A stretch of DNA of 64,000 bases from Acholoe squamosa (GCA_949317995.1 OX439046.1:55965774-56029773), one strand, 5' to 3'. Positions 38,345 through 47,562 are shown, numbered from the stretch's first letter. Notes: generated by a model not told the origin, from the letters alone. Translations and numbers: made by a program.

Positions 38345-41300
38345 GGCGGGCGGCTCGACGTGGCAATCGAGCTGCCCGACCATCGAAAAGCCAAGGTATC
38401 AGCACCTCTGGCACTCCTGATCAGACGACAGTAGATTCGAGGGAACTAGGTAAGGTCCCGGTAGGGCCGTCCCAGCCCTTTACCACAGCGGCACCGGTTG
38501 ATCACCGGTCGGGTTCCGAAGATGTCGGTGTAGAAAAAGCCTCAATGGCCAAGGAACAGGGCGCTGGCAGCCCGAACTCCGAGGTCGAGGGTTCGACTGG
38601 ATCGAAAGTGAAAGTCGACGCCGGGAGAGAAGCCCTGATGCGGCAGCTGGTCAGAGTCTGCGCAACAGAGCTTCCCTCAGATGATCCCTGTCTCTCTTTT
38701 CTGAAGAGGAGGGGGATCGATCTGAGTACTGACGTAGGGTTGAGAATGCTAGCAGGAACCGCCCCCTTGTCGGGGAAACGATGGTACCTGTCTGCAGAGA
38801 TTCGAGGGCGTTCTCTGGACTTCCTGATAGATACTGGTGCCAGCCACACCATTGTCTCTCGGGAACTCGCGAAAACGTTAGTGGTGCCGTCAGATAATCT
38901 CTACGAGGGAATAACGGCGTGCACTGCGTCTGGAGCCGAAATGCGGACCTATGGTCGATTGGTTCTACCTCTTAAGGTCGCATCGACCCACTATGTGTTT
39001 AGCCCAATAGTGGCCGATGTGGCTGACGATGGCATTCTGGGGCTCGACTTCGCGGCATTATACGGTATGATCTTGAACCCACGGACGGGTCAATTGGTCA
39101 TGACCGAGCCGGTAGAAGAGCACCATCAGTGTAAACTGAAGAGAGTGTCATCGATAGCCTCAGTAGCACAGACCACTAGGATACCTGCCAGACATCGGTG
39201 CGATGTCTTGGTAAAATCCGAAGGTCTGGAAAGAGACCGACAGGGCATAGTCGAACCCGACCTGAACACTCTGAGATGTTTTGGGTTGGTTGGTGAGGCT
39301 GCCCTTGTCAGCAATGTTCGTCGAACAGTGTTTCCCGTCTGTAATCCACTGAATCGAGACATTGTCCTGGAGAAAGGCCAGGTGGTCGGTACTATACAGT
39401 ATGCTGACAGAAACGGTGAACTCTCGTCACCGGAGGTAGGATCCGTGATGATGCGTCTCGAGCAAGAAGCTGCAGACATCGAGACGGCAGAAATCGCGAG
39501 CACCCACACGGGGGAGCTCCCTACCTGGCTGTTAGACATGTATGGCGACACCCACCTGACCCAGCCAGAGGAAAGACTGAAGCTGTCCGCCTTACTACGT
39601 AAGCATGTGGATGTCTTTAAATCCCCAGATGAGCCGTTAGGGCGCACCGATCGATGTCTGCATAACATCGACACGGGTGACGCACAACCTATCCGAGTCC
39701 CTTATAGAAGGATTCCGCTCAGCAAGAAGGCTGCGGCGGATGAACAACTTAAGGAGATGTTGGATACGGGGGTGGTTAGGCCAAGTACTAGTCCCTGGTC
39801 CAGTCCCGTCCAGATGGTGACGAAAAAGGATGGGACCATGAGATTCTGCGTCGATTATCGATGTCTGAATGGAGTGACTAAGAAAAATGCTTACCCCCTC
39901 CCGCGCATCGACGAATCCTTGGATGCCCTAGGAGGAAACAAGTGGTTTAGTTGTCTCGATCTCCAATCTGGATATTGGCAGATCGGGATGAATCCCGACG
40001 ACGTCGAGAAAACCGCTTTTTCCTACCAGAGGGGGCTCTACGAGTTCGATCGCATGGCGTTTGGTTTGTGTAACGCCCCCGCCACATTCGAGCGAATGAT
40101 GGAGGAGATGTTGAGAGGTTTGCTAGGTAAAAGTTGCCTGGTTTACCTCGATGATATCATCGTCTTCGGCAAAACGACGGATGAAGCAATGGCGAATCTG
40201 GCAGAAGTCTTCAACAGGATTCGGGCATGGGGACTGAAGTTGAAACCTAAAAAATGTCAACTTTTTAGGACTTCAGTCGAGTACCTGGGCCGAATCGTGT
40301 CTGAACAGGGTATAGAAGCCAACCCGGGGAAAATTAGCGATGTAATGACTTGGGCTAGGCCCACTACAGTGAAGGAAATCCGATCCTTCATTGGTTTTTG
40401 TTCCTACTACCGAGAGTTCATCCCGGGGTTCGCGGAACTCGTGAGTCCTTTGCAGGACTTAGTGATCCAAAAACCTAAAGGTAGTAGAGGTCGTTACGAG
40501 GCATTCGCGTGGACGGAGAAAGCCGAACATGCTTTTGTCGAGTTAAAACGAAGTTTCAGGGAGACACCTGTACTTCGATTCCCCACACCCGACGGTCGTT
40601 TTATCTTGGACACTGACGCTAGCAACACAGCGATCGGGGCTGTTCTATCCCAGGTGCAGGATGGAATGGAGGTCCCGATCTCATTTGCCAGCAACACTCT
40701 AAGTAAAACACAACGAAACTACTGCACTACCAAAAGGGAACTGTTGGCAGTTGTCGTGTACACCAGGAAGTTTAGGCACTACCTTTATGGTGGTAACTTC
40801 ACTATCCGCACCGATCATTCGTCTTTGAAATGGCTCCTAAATTTCAAAGAGGCTGAGGGAATGATGGGTAGGTGGCTGGCCCACCTTTCGGAGTTCGGTC
40901 TCGAAAACTCTAAGATCGAACATCGAAGTGGGGCCAAGCATCTAAACGCCGATGGCCTTAGTCGTATCCCTGTGCGGCTATGCCAGAGGTCGGATTGCAC
41001 AGACTGCGGCAGTCATAATGCTGTTTTGGCAGCTGTAAGTGGTTTAGTAGACAGCCGGGTGGGTGTTGCATTTTGGTCTCTCGATGAACTCATTGATGCT
41101 CAGAAAGCGGACGCTGACATCAAACGAGTTGCTGAATGGCTAGTTAAGGGGGCTAAACCCACTAGGCCTGATGTATCGATCGAGAGCGCCGAGGTACGGA
41201 AATTAGTAGGGCAATGGCCTCTATTAACCTTCCGTGAAGGCTTGTTGTGTCGCTGGAAAGTCGAGGCGGGTCGAGCTAGGCGCACGATTCAAGTAGTTGT

Positions 41301-43041
41301 ACCACGCCAACTGAGGGGTGAGGTACTCTCCTTTTGCCACGGACACCGAACAGCGGCACATTTTGGTCGTAAACGAACGCTCGAAAAAGTGAAAAGGAGA
41401 TATTACTGGCCCGGGATGGGAAAGGACATAGGTCGTTGGGTTCGACACTGTCCTACCTGTTGCCTGGTAAAGCCCGGCGAGGGCATGGGTAAGTCTCCTC
41501 TGCACCAAGAGTTGTTCGGGGTGAGATTCGGGAGGATAGCTATGGATATCATCTCGGGATTTGCACCCACGCCAAACAAGAATACTTGCATGTTAGTAAT
41601 CCAGGATTACTTCACCAAGTATGTACGCGCTATTCCCCTACCAAATCACACGGCAGAGACCTGTGCAGAGGCCTTCGTGGACGAATGGGTTTTGACCTTT
41701 GGAGTCCCGTTGCTTCTGCATTTCGACCAAGGTCGAGAGTTTGAGTCTCGACTCTTCTCTGAGATGTGTGAATATTTGACGATTGTAAAACAGAGAACCA
41801 ATCCATACAGACCACAGAGTGATGGTCAGGTGGAAAGGTTCAATAGAACGTTGATTCAGAGTCTGACTATGTTGGTAGACAAACATATGGACGACTGGGA
41901 TGAACAGGCTAAATATGTGGTGTCCGCATATAACAGCTCTGAGCACAGTTCTACTGGATGCAGTCCAAATATGATGGTATTCGGGGAAGAAATTCTCATG
42001 CCAGCGGATGTGATTTTCGGCTCAATCGAGAACCCACTCGAAGTCCCTTGTTCCGTCACCTTCGTGGAACAACTTCGTGACCGATTGAGGGAGAGTTATA
42101 GCATGGTAAGGGAAAACTTAGGTAAATCTGCAGAACGCCAGAAGGTCGGGTATGACTATGGGCTAAAGCAGAGAAGATACTCAGTTGGTGAACAGGTGGT
42201 GAGGTACCACACCCCCCAGGCAGCTATGAAGCTTGCCCCCAACTGGGATGGGCCGTTCGTTGTAGATTCTGTCCTCTCTGAGTCGACATTATTACTTCGA
42301 TCATCCCGCGGACGGTTGCAAAAGAGCAATGTTGATAGAGTGCGCCGGTGGTTGGGCGTAGAACTATCACAAACTGTCGAGTTGTTGCAACCACAACTTG
42401 ATGATGATTCACCTTCTCGTAAGGCTACGAAAAGGGCTAAGTCTGTTTCTGGACAGGTCGAAATAGAGGTCGAAAGGTCGCGGCCGGAAGTCCAGTCTAA
42501 AGAACAAACTAAGCAGGGTCATCGAAAACGACAGCAAAAAGCTCGAAAACTGAGCGAGGTGGAGGTGTTGGATGCCAGTAAACCATCAAAGCGGCGCCGT
42601 GGTCGACCGGCCCGTCGAGATAAGTCGAAAACATCTAAACAGCCTTTGAAGGGATGTCGGAAGCCCGACCCCCCCTCGAAGGTGCGAACGACTGAACAAA
42701 CTTCACATCGAAACGTTTCGATTGAAGTGAAAGATCAGTCACTCCAGTCCGGACCTATGACTCGAGCGAGGCTTAAGCGCCAAGGCTCATCAAAGGAACG
42801 GTCAGCGAGTGTCGAGGATGAAAGGAAACCCAGAGCAAACACTCTGGCTCCTGCATCCACACCGTCACAAGTGATGGGGGGCAGACGCCGACGGAAACGG
42901 GTTAATAGCCCGGTCGGCCCGGCCACATCAAAGGACGGCGGGCTAGGAGGGGGTGATAGTAACCCGCCCCGAGGCTCAACACTCGTTCCTGTAGTAAAGG
43001 TTAAAATCAGGAAAAGCCCTAGATTAAACCCTACTCAGTAA
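38329..43041 (+). CDS. pol: Pol polyprotein: protease, reverse transcriptase, RNase H, integrase
   Basis: The frame is open from 38329, overlapping gag by 16 nt in the -1 frame; the first ATG is 38545 and residues are counted from it. Aspartic protease: DTGAS at 96-100 and ILGLDF near 172. Reverse transcriptase: FCVDYR, LDLQSGYWQ, FGLCNAP and YLDD (534-537). RNase H: LDTDAS (Asp689), a KRELLA step and RTDHSSLKW. Integrase: zinc-binding His934/His938 and Cys969/Cys972, catalytic Asp1001, Asp1061 and Glu1097 with the exact 35-residue gap, then a GPF motif domain. No stop or frameshift was found, so this copy may be active. The last 250 residues are strongly basic and disordered, with an AT-hook core RGRP near 1352 and no recognisable chromodomain. 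Confidence 0.95.
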   Translation, partial: RDGKLRRAARRGNRAARPSKSQGISTSGTPDQTTVDSRELGKVPVGPSQPFTTAAPVDHRSGSEDVGVEKASMAKEQGAGSPNSEVEGSTGSKVKVDAGREALMRQLVRVCATELPSDDPCLSFLKRRGIDLSTDVGLRMLAGTAPLSGKRWYLSAEIRGRSLDFLIDTGASHTIVSRELAKTLVVPSDNLYEGITACTASGAEMRTYGRLVLPLKVASTHYVFSPIVADVADDGILGLDFAALYGMILNPRTGQLVMTEPVEEHHQCKLKRVSSIASVAQTTRIPARHRCDVLVKSEGLERDRQGIVEPDLNTLRCFGLVGEAALVSNVRRTVFPVCNPLNRDIVLEKGQVVGTIQYADRNGELSSPEVGSVMMRLEQEAADIETAEIASTHTGELPTWLLDMYGDTHLTQPEERLKLSALLRKHVDVFKSPDEPLGRTDRCLHNIDTGDAQPIRVPYRRIPLSKKAAADEQLKEMLDTGVVRPSTSPWSSPVQMVTKKDGTMRFCVDYRCLNGVTKKNAYPLPRIDESLDALGGNKWFSCLDLQSGYWQIGMNPDDVEKTAFSYQRGLYEFDRMAFGLCNAPATFERMMEEMLRGLLGKSCLVYLDDIIVFGKTTDEAMANLAEVFNRIRAWGLKLKPKKCQLFRTSVEYLGRIVSEQGIEANPGKISDVMTWARPTTVKEIRSFIGFCSYYREFIPGFAELVSPLQDLVIQKPKGSRGRYEAFAWTEKAEHAFVELKRSFRETPVLRFPTPDGRFILDTDASNTAIGAVLSQVQDGMEVPISFASNTLSKTQRNYCTTKRELLAVVVYTRKFRHYLYGGNFTIRTDHSSLKWLLNFKEAEGMMGRWLAHLSEFGLENSKIEHRSGAKHLNADGLSRIPVRLCQRSDCTDCGSHNAVLAAVSGLVDSRVGVAFWSLDELIDAQKADADIKRVAEWLVKGAKPTRPDVSIESAEVRKLVGQWPLLTFREGLLCRWKVEAGRARRTIQVVVPRQLRGEVLSFCHGHRTAAHFGRKRTLEKVKRRYYWPGMGKDIGRWVRHCPTCCLVKPGEGMGKSPLHQELFGVRFGRIAMDIISGFAPTPNKNTCMLVIQDYFTKYVRAIPLPNHTAETCAEAFVDEWVLTFGVPLLLHFDQGREFESRLFSEMCEYLTIVKQRTNPYRPQSDGQVERFNRTLIQSLTMLVDKHMDDWDEQAKYVVSAYNSSEHSSTGCSPNMMVFGEEILMPADVIFGSIENPLEVPCSVTFVEQLRDRLRESYSMVRENLGKSAERQKVGYDYGLKQRRYSVGEQVVRYHTPQAAMKLAPNWDGPFVVDSVLSESTLLLRSSRGRLQKSNVDRVRRWLGVELSQTVELLQPQLDDDSPSRKATKRAKSVSGQVEIEVERSRPEVQSKEQTKQGHRKRQQKARKLSEVEVLDASKPSKRRRGRPARRDKSKTSKQPLKGCRKPDPPSKVRTTEQTSHRNVSIEVKDQSLQSGPMTRARLKRQGSSKERSASVEDERKPRANTLAPASTPSQVMGGRRRRKRVNSPVGPATSKDGGLGGGDSNPPRGSTLVPVVKVKIRKSPRLNPTQ

Positions 43042-43530
43042 TCGATGTTTCGCACAATACTAAGCAGCAGCTTTACTAACCTGTGTTTTTAATGAGACTT
43101 TAAAATAACGGGTGCCGTTCTTGAGTAAATCTGTCTGTGGACGTGAAGCCGACGGTGAATAAAAAATTACACAACGAGAAGGCGTACGATTGCCTCTTAG
43201 TTTGAGACAAACTGACACTGGAAACATGGAAATTTGGAGCCTCTGATTTTATTGACTGTGAGGACGGGTTCCCAGCATAGGCTGGTGGATACTGCCCGAA
43301 GGGTAGATCCATATTGGAACCATTTTTTTTTTAATCCCGGTAGTCTGATGAAGGAGGGGGTGCCCAGATTAATCCATGTTAATAGTGTTGGAACCCATAG
43401 ACCGCATAGGAAATAACGGCATATGCAAACATTGCGACTGGAGAAGCAGAGCGTGAAGGTGAGGGGAGAGTGAGTCGTTCTATTTTTTTTTGAGCAGTAC
43501 CTTATTTGGTCATGGCGTGATGCGCTGTGG
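43042..43530 (+). other. Noncoding spacer after pol
   Basis: No convincing coding sequence. It is A/T-richer than pol and includes a T8-10 run near 43325 and another near 43480. Minus-strand open frames here have no recognisable content. Confidence 0.5.
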
Positions 43531-43625
43531 ACCAATAGGGTTCGCCCTCCTCGGTCACGTAGCCCCTTCCTCCAATCAGAGACGTGCGCCACAGGGATAA
43601 AAGGCCGCGTCGCCCACCACGGAGG
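43531..43625 (+). promoter_or_regulatory. Candidate internal promoter with CCAAT boxes and a TATA-like box
   Basis: Two CCAAT motifs (43532-43536, 43572-43576), GGTCACGTAGCC (43553-43564, compare GGTCACGTGGCC in the LTR) and ATAAAAGGCCG (43597-43607, compare TATATAAGGCCG in the LTR) occur in the same order as in the LTR promoter. It stands 390 bp upstream of the first extra reading frame. This suggests a separate transcript for the 3' cargo; no expression evidence is available. Confidence 0.5.
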
Positions 43626-43656
43626 TCACATCTGCGCCCTTCTCGTGAGAGTCGGA

Positions 43657-43945
43657 CGCAGATAAGCTGGACTAAGCCTAGCTTATTCCAGCTGGTACGC
43701 TCCGTCTGGGGACTCCCTACCTGAGTGTAGGAGGTCTCCCCTGCCTAGTGTCGAGGGACACGACCTGTGTGAGCGCAGGTTCGTGTTCTCTCGAGACTCC
43801 AGTCTTCGGTCCCTCGAGCCGCCTGAGTGCGGTTCGAGGTACATCGAAGGCACCTTCGAGGCTTCGACCCGCCAGAGTGCGGATCGAAAAACCTCGAAGA
43901 TCCTCTTCGACGTCTCGTCCCGTCTGAGAACGGTTCGAGACCCGG
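43657..43945 (+). promoter_or_regulatory. Leader with at least seven consecutive stem-loops
   Basis: Perfect or near-perfect stems follow one another at 43708-43741, 43758-43786, 43812-43838, 43844-43859, 43864-43887, 43894-43910 and 43912-43941, with another possible one near 43660-43690. Loops recur as CTGAGT, TGTGAGCG, CTGAGT, CAGAGT and TCTGAGAA, and stems keep a TCGA base, so the units look like diverged copies of one hairpin. It lies between the candidate promoter and the start codon at 43988, so it would be 5' UTR. A role in packaging, translation or RNA stability is inference. Confidence 0.6.
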
Positions 43946-43987
43946 AGTCTTCTCTCCCTGGTGGAACCCGGCAGTTCAGGAAGAACC

Positions 43988-44956
43988 ATGGGGTCCTCGT
44001 CCGACGAGCAGTCAGGGTACAGCTCTTCGGCGAGCCACAAGTCGCAGAAGAAGAAGAAGAAGAAGAAGTCCAAGAGGACCAGACCCGAGCAAGAGCTCGA
44101 GTCTACCTCGGCTAAGAGTGCAGCCCTTCTGAAGCAGATCGAGGATGCACAGAAAGCCTTGGCTGAGTCCCAGGAGCGGGAGAAGGAGCTCCGCCGGAAG
44201 GCGAAGGAGGCAGCTAAGCAGCAGAAGCGCGACTTGAAGGTCGCAGCTGCTGCCGCCTCGAGAGACTCTTCTCCCGATGAGATGGAGGTCGACGAGCCGT
44301 CGACACCTGCTCCATCGAAAAGTGCTACCCCTTCAGGTTCTAAGGGCAAGAAGCCGACTGAATCAAAGGCATCCAAGGGCACCTTGAAGGATTTCAAGAT
44401 CCCTAGGGTGCCCAAGAAGGAAAGTAGCAAAAAGGAGTCCGCAGCCAAGAAGGCTCCAGCCCGGGAGAGGAGTAGCGAGTCTACTGCTCCACCGGAACCT
44501 GGAACCGAGCCGTCGGAGGTCGATGCCGGTGCCGTGGAGAGCACCGTATCCTCACCCCCAGACACGGCCAGGGCTGTCGACGAGTGGAAGCGACTGTCAG
44601 CGATCACTGCCAAACGACGTGCTGAGTACGTCGATGACAGGCCACTGACAAAGCTTCAGGACTACCGCAAGAATGGTCAAGTGGTACTCCCAAGTCTCGT
44701 CGGAAAGGATGGTAGTGACGACGAGGAATGGTATTCGGACGACAGTCATGCCATTGACTGGTATGTCTCGATGATCGAGAATATCACGAATGCCTCAGAC
44801 TCGTCGGGGGTGTCGCTGCCCGAGCGACAGCGGATTGGGTTCGCATGGCGCATCTTCAATCCAGGGCAGCAGTGTGCTTTCGAGAACTGCACACGTAAGG
44901 GGTTCCCCCCCTCGCGTATATGCGATGGACGGCAGGTATGCTCGACACTTGGTTGA
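43988..44956 (+). CDS. Extra 3' frame A: lysine-rich coiled-coil protein with the first half of a zinc finger
   Basis: ATG 43988 has a near-perfect start context (AACCATGG). The 322-codon product begins with a serine-rich segment, then a run of seven lysines and KSKRTR (a likely nuclear signal), a coiled coil at about residues 40-90 rich in Glu/Lys/Ala, a proline- and lysine-rich disordered part, and a more ordered segment from about 195. Cys296 and Cys301 (CAFENC) look like the first half of a C2H2-type finger; the matching histidines appear only in the next frame (44946-44948, 44961-44963). The frame closes 10 codons after that point, so continuation into frame B seems intended. I do not recognise the protein. 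It sits in the position of env but has no signal peptide or membrane segment. Confidence 0.7.
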   Translation: MGSSSDEQSGYSSSASHKSQKKKKKKKSKRTRPEQELESTSAKSAALLKQIEDAQKALAESQEREKELRRKAKEAAKQQKRDLKVAAAAASRDSSPDEMEVDEPSTPAPSKSATPSGSKGKKPTESKASKGTLKDFKIPRVPKKESSKKESAAKKAPARERSSESTAPPEPGTEPSEVDAGAVESTVSSPPDTARAVDEWKRLSAITAKRRAEYVDDRPLTKLQDYRKNGQVVLPSLVGKDGSDDEEWYSDDSHAIDWYVSMIENITNASDSSGVSLPERQRIGFAWRIFNPGQQCAFENCTRKGFPPSRICDGRQVCSTLG

Positions 44957-46967
44957 AGAGCATCGAGCCATCCGTCCGCAGTTCGGTTGTGTTAAGGTGG
45001 AAAAGACCATTCCATGTTACCAGGACCCGGATGACCCGACCTCTCCTCCTTTCGTGACTTCACGAAGGGGCTTGATGGCGCGTCATCTCAAGTCGTACAA
45101 GCAGCCCCATAAGTACAACGCCGAGGGCGCTATCCAACTAGTGGAGACTCTGGTTGGAAAGTGTGAACGGAATGAGAAGACAGGCGCGCCGACGAGACAC
45201 TGGATGCGGATGGCCCCCGCACCCCCGTCTACGAAGCGCCTGTATATCAGACCGGAGCTGATGCCCGCTTTCTACGGTGCCTACCCCGAGTTCAGGGTAG
45301 AGCAACGGAAGAAGCGGGAGGCCAGTCGTCCTTGGGACCCAGGACCTACAGCCTCTACGAGTGGGAACAAGAGGCCCCACTCTACAGAGGCTGCTAAGTC
45401 TGCCGGTTCGACTGAACCTAAGAAGCCTAAGCCGCAGGCTGCTCCCTCGAAGCCCGAAAAGGCATCGAAAGCCGCCCCGGCCCCGGCTCCTAAAAAGTCG
45501 AAGAGTGCTTCGACCGGTTCGGCCAATCCAAGCACTAGTGGTGCTAAAACTGGAGGCAAGACAGTGGAAACCCGGAGTGGTCGTGATCGGCAACCCAAGG
45601 TGACCACCAACTCGTCTCCCCCTGTCAAACCCCCTGCAGCGGCAGAGGGCAGCACCCCAGCTGCCACGCCGCGTGTCCACGTGGGAGGCGCGACACTGAC
45701 CTCGGCAGCAGGAGCTAGCTTCTCCAACGTCGTGACAGGCGCCGACACCCCGACAGCAACCTTGCGTTGGGAGTTGGCACAGCCTGCATACGGCGATGGC
45801 GTCGAATGTGGGGTCCCGAAGACGTTCGTGGAACGTTGTAAGGGACTTCTACAGATGACAGGCAGCCCTGCTATCGACAAGTTCGGTGAGGCATTCCGTG
45901 AGGAAGCGAGTGCCTACTTGTTCGGCCTGTTTGATAGAACAAACATGGCCATCCGTAACGAGCTCCTTCCGGCTCTTAGGAATGAGGCGCGCCAGACCAT
46001 TCAGATGGAGATGGACTCTCGTCTGACCGACGTCCGAACGCGTCTCAATAACTTTGAGGCACAGGCCCAATATGATATTACCAAGAGGGACAGTATCATA
46101 GAAGGCTGGGAGGAAATCGACCGCGAATTCTTTAGAGTCTTCGGGGTCCAACTCTCGGAATGGATGAGGGACAAACACCATGGCGTCCGAACCCTGAAGC
46201 CCATTCGAACCGAGCCCTCTCGCGAAGCGCAGAGGTACCTCGTCGAGGGTGGAGTGATTCCTGACGTCAGGACGCTGGCGGCTCAGACGAATCCTTTGAG
46301 AGAGTTGTCTCCAAAGATTGACAGTCTGAGCTCGGCTATGACGATGTTGGGCCGAGAGCAGGTGGTGCAGGACAAGCCTGACACCCCGGGTAGGTCTCTC
46401 GGTGCCTCCGTCTACCCGCCAGCAGCCCCGTCTTCCTCCTCGGTTCCCTTGATAACCCTCTCGGGAACCACCGAGCCTACGCCGCCACCGGTCCAGAGAG
46501 TGGTGTCACCGAGGATCCATCCGGATCTTCAGGGCATCACTCCCCTGGCCCCGGCGAACGTAGCCGTCTGTCCGGACCCGTCGGCTTCCGCCCAAGCAGT
46601 AGAACCTGCCGAGGTGGAACAGTCGATGGATATAGACGGGGACGTAGATGTCGTCGATCATTCTCCAAAGCCTCCCCCTGACCAGGGAGACAAGGACGAC
46701 CGTGAAGGTCAGGAGAGCGACGACGACGACGGAAGCGACTCAGCAGACTCGGCCGTTCTCCACTCAGATGCTGAGGGGGACTCCCGGGATGCACCCGAGA
46801 CCTCTAACGAGGCTTGGAGTACGACAATGGACCGTGAGGTCCCATTGCCGGAGTCGCCGACGTTTTCGGGCCAGCTAGCCGCCAGCGCTCCACATGGAGA
46901 GGAGCGCACTGACGGAGAGCAGGCCGAAATCGACGCCGCTACAGGGTCCATCTCGGAGGATCAGTAG
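44790..46967 (+). CDS. Extra 3' frame B: continuation of the zinc-finger protein, large and mostly disordered
   Basis: This frame is +1 relative to frame A, overlaps it from 44790 to 44956 and ends at 46967. The product probably begins to be used near 44930, with YARHLVEEH supplying the zinc finger histidines. Then come a basic region with conserved-looking tryptophans, a Lys/Pro/Ala/Ser linker (about 45350-45720), a helical domain (about 45770-46250) rich in Glu, Arg, Phe and Leu, and an acidic Asp/Glu/Ser tail (about 46620-46800). High GC and frame-specific codon use support real coding. No known enzymatic motif or membrane segment was found. A nucleic-acid-binding or Gag-like accessory role is inference. 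Confidence 0.65.
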   Translation: MPQTRRGCRCPSDSGLGSHGASSIQGSSVLSRTAHVRGSPPRVYAMDGRYARHLVEEHRAIRPQFGCVKVEKTIPCYQDPDDPTSPPFVTSRRGLMARHLKSYKQPHKYNAEGAIQLVETLVGKCERNEKTGAPTRHWMRMAPAPPSTKRLYIRPELMPAFYGAYPEFRVEQRKKREASRPWDPGPTASTSGNKRPHSTEAAKSAGSTEPKKPKPQAAPSKPEKASKAAPAPAPKKSKSASTGSANPSTSGAKTGGKTVETRSGRDRQPKVTTNSSPPVKPPAAAEGSTPAATPRVHVGGATLTSAAGASFSNVVTGADTPTATLRWELAQPAYGDGVECGVPKTFVERCKGLLQMTGSPAIDKFGEAFREEASAYLFGLFDRTNMAIRNELLPALRNEARQTIQMEMDSRLTDVRTRLNNFEAQAQYDITKRDSIIEGWEEIDREFFRVFGVQLSEWMRDKHHGVRTLKPIRTEPSREAQRYLVEGGVIPDVRTLAAQTNPLRELSPKIDSLSSAMTMLGREQVVQDKPDTPGRSLGASVYPPAAPSSSSVPLITLSGTTEPTPPPVQRVVSPRIHPDLQGITPLAPANVAVCPDPSASAQAVEPAEVEQSMDIDGDVDVVDHSPKPPPDQGDKDDREGQESDDDDGSDSADSAVLHSDAEGDSRDAPETSNEAWSTTMDREVPLPESPTFSGQLAASAPHGEERTDGEQAEIDAATGSISEDQ

Positions 46968-47550
46968 TATGAAACTACTGCTCCTCCTCGTCAGCCTGGA
47001 TCGCTGACATCGAACAGAGTCTCGATGTCAGCACGGAACCCCCGGGAACTCGTTCCCGGACGACGGTGTACCCTCCACGAGTGGGGGTACCTTTCCTGTC
47101 CCCGGACCTCCCTGCGAAGCTGTGTGGATCCGACGCCACCCTGGTCTTAGGGCCCGGTGGTGCCACACATCCTCGGCCTCACGGTCGAAGGACCATCATA
47201 GTAGTATTGTACGCTATCGATGGGCTTCCTACGCTGGAAGGAGCTTCTCAACGAGACAGGGAGGAAACGACACGACCCCGGTTGCCATACCCGGTCGTGC
47301 CTCCCTCGGATCGACCAGGAGCAGGTCGTGAAGCAGTGTTTCGACACTGGTCTCCTACGTTGGATGGAGCAATGCCTTATAATTTAACTGTGATAATAAT
47401 TTTTTTTCTACAGTACAGTAGAAACTATATTTCTATATATTCCTCTACTGTTTCTGTCTACTATGTCGACGGATCCAGTAGTTCATATTATTATCTAATT
47501 GTTTAGACTGATCCGGGATCTCTGAATTTTCAGAGACCTCGTTTCAGTCT
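46968..47550 (+). other. 3' noncoding part of the cargo with strong hairpins
   Basis: A perfect 11-bp stem (GCTGACATCGA with its complement, 8-nt loop) lies at 47003-47032, followed by stems based on CCGGGAAC/GTTCCCGG near 47042 and by TCTCTGAA/TTCAGAGA near 47518-47536 inside a larger AGACTGA/TCAGTCT pairing. An A/T-rich segment occurs at 47380-47500. Short open frames here are unconvincing. Confidence 0.5.
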
Positions 47551-47562
47551 AGTGGGGGGTGG
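47551..47562 (+). promoter_or_regulatory. Polypurine-like tract
   Basis: AGTGGGGGGTGG lies immediately before the 3' LTR, where the plus-strand primer of an LTR element is expected. Two T residues interrupt it. Confidence 0.65.

Noticed and set aside
43100..43592. Minus-strand frames in the spacer after pol
   Set aside because: No recognisable content; opposite to the element's transcription.
43717..44613. 298-codon minus-strand frame opposite extra frame A
   Set aside because: Antisense shadow of a Lys/Ser/Ala-rich coding region; no domain and no start context, whereas frame A has a strong Kozak and ordered content.
45138..45880. Minus-strand frames of 180 and 199 codons
   Set aside because: Shadows in GC-rich coding sequence of frame B.
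43042..47562. Envelope gene
   Set aside because: Position fits, but no signal peptide, fusion peptide, furin site or membrane anchor was seen in either frame.
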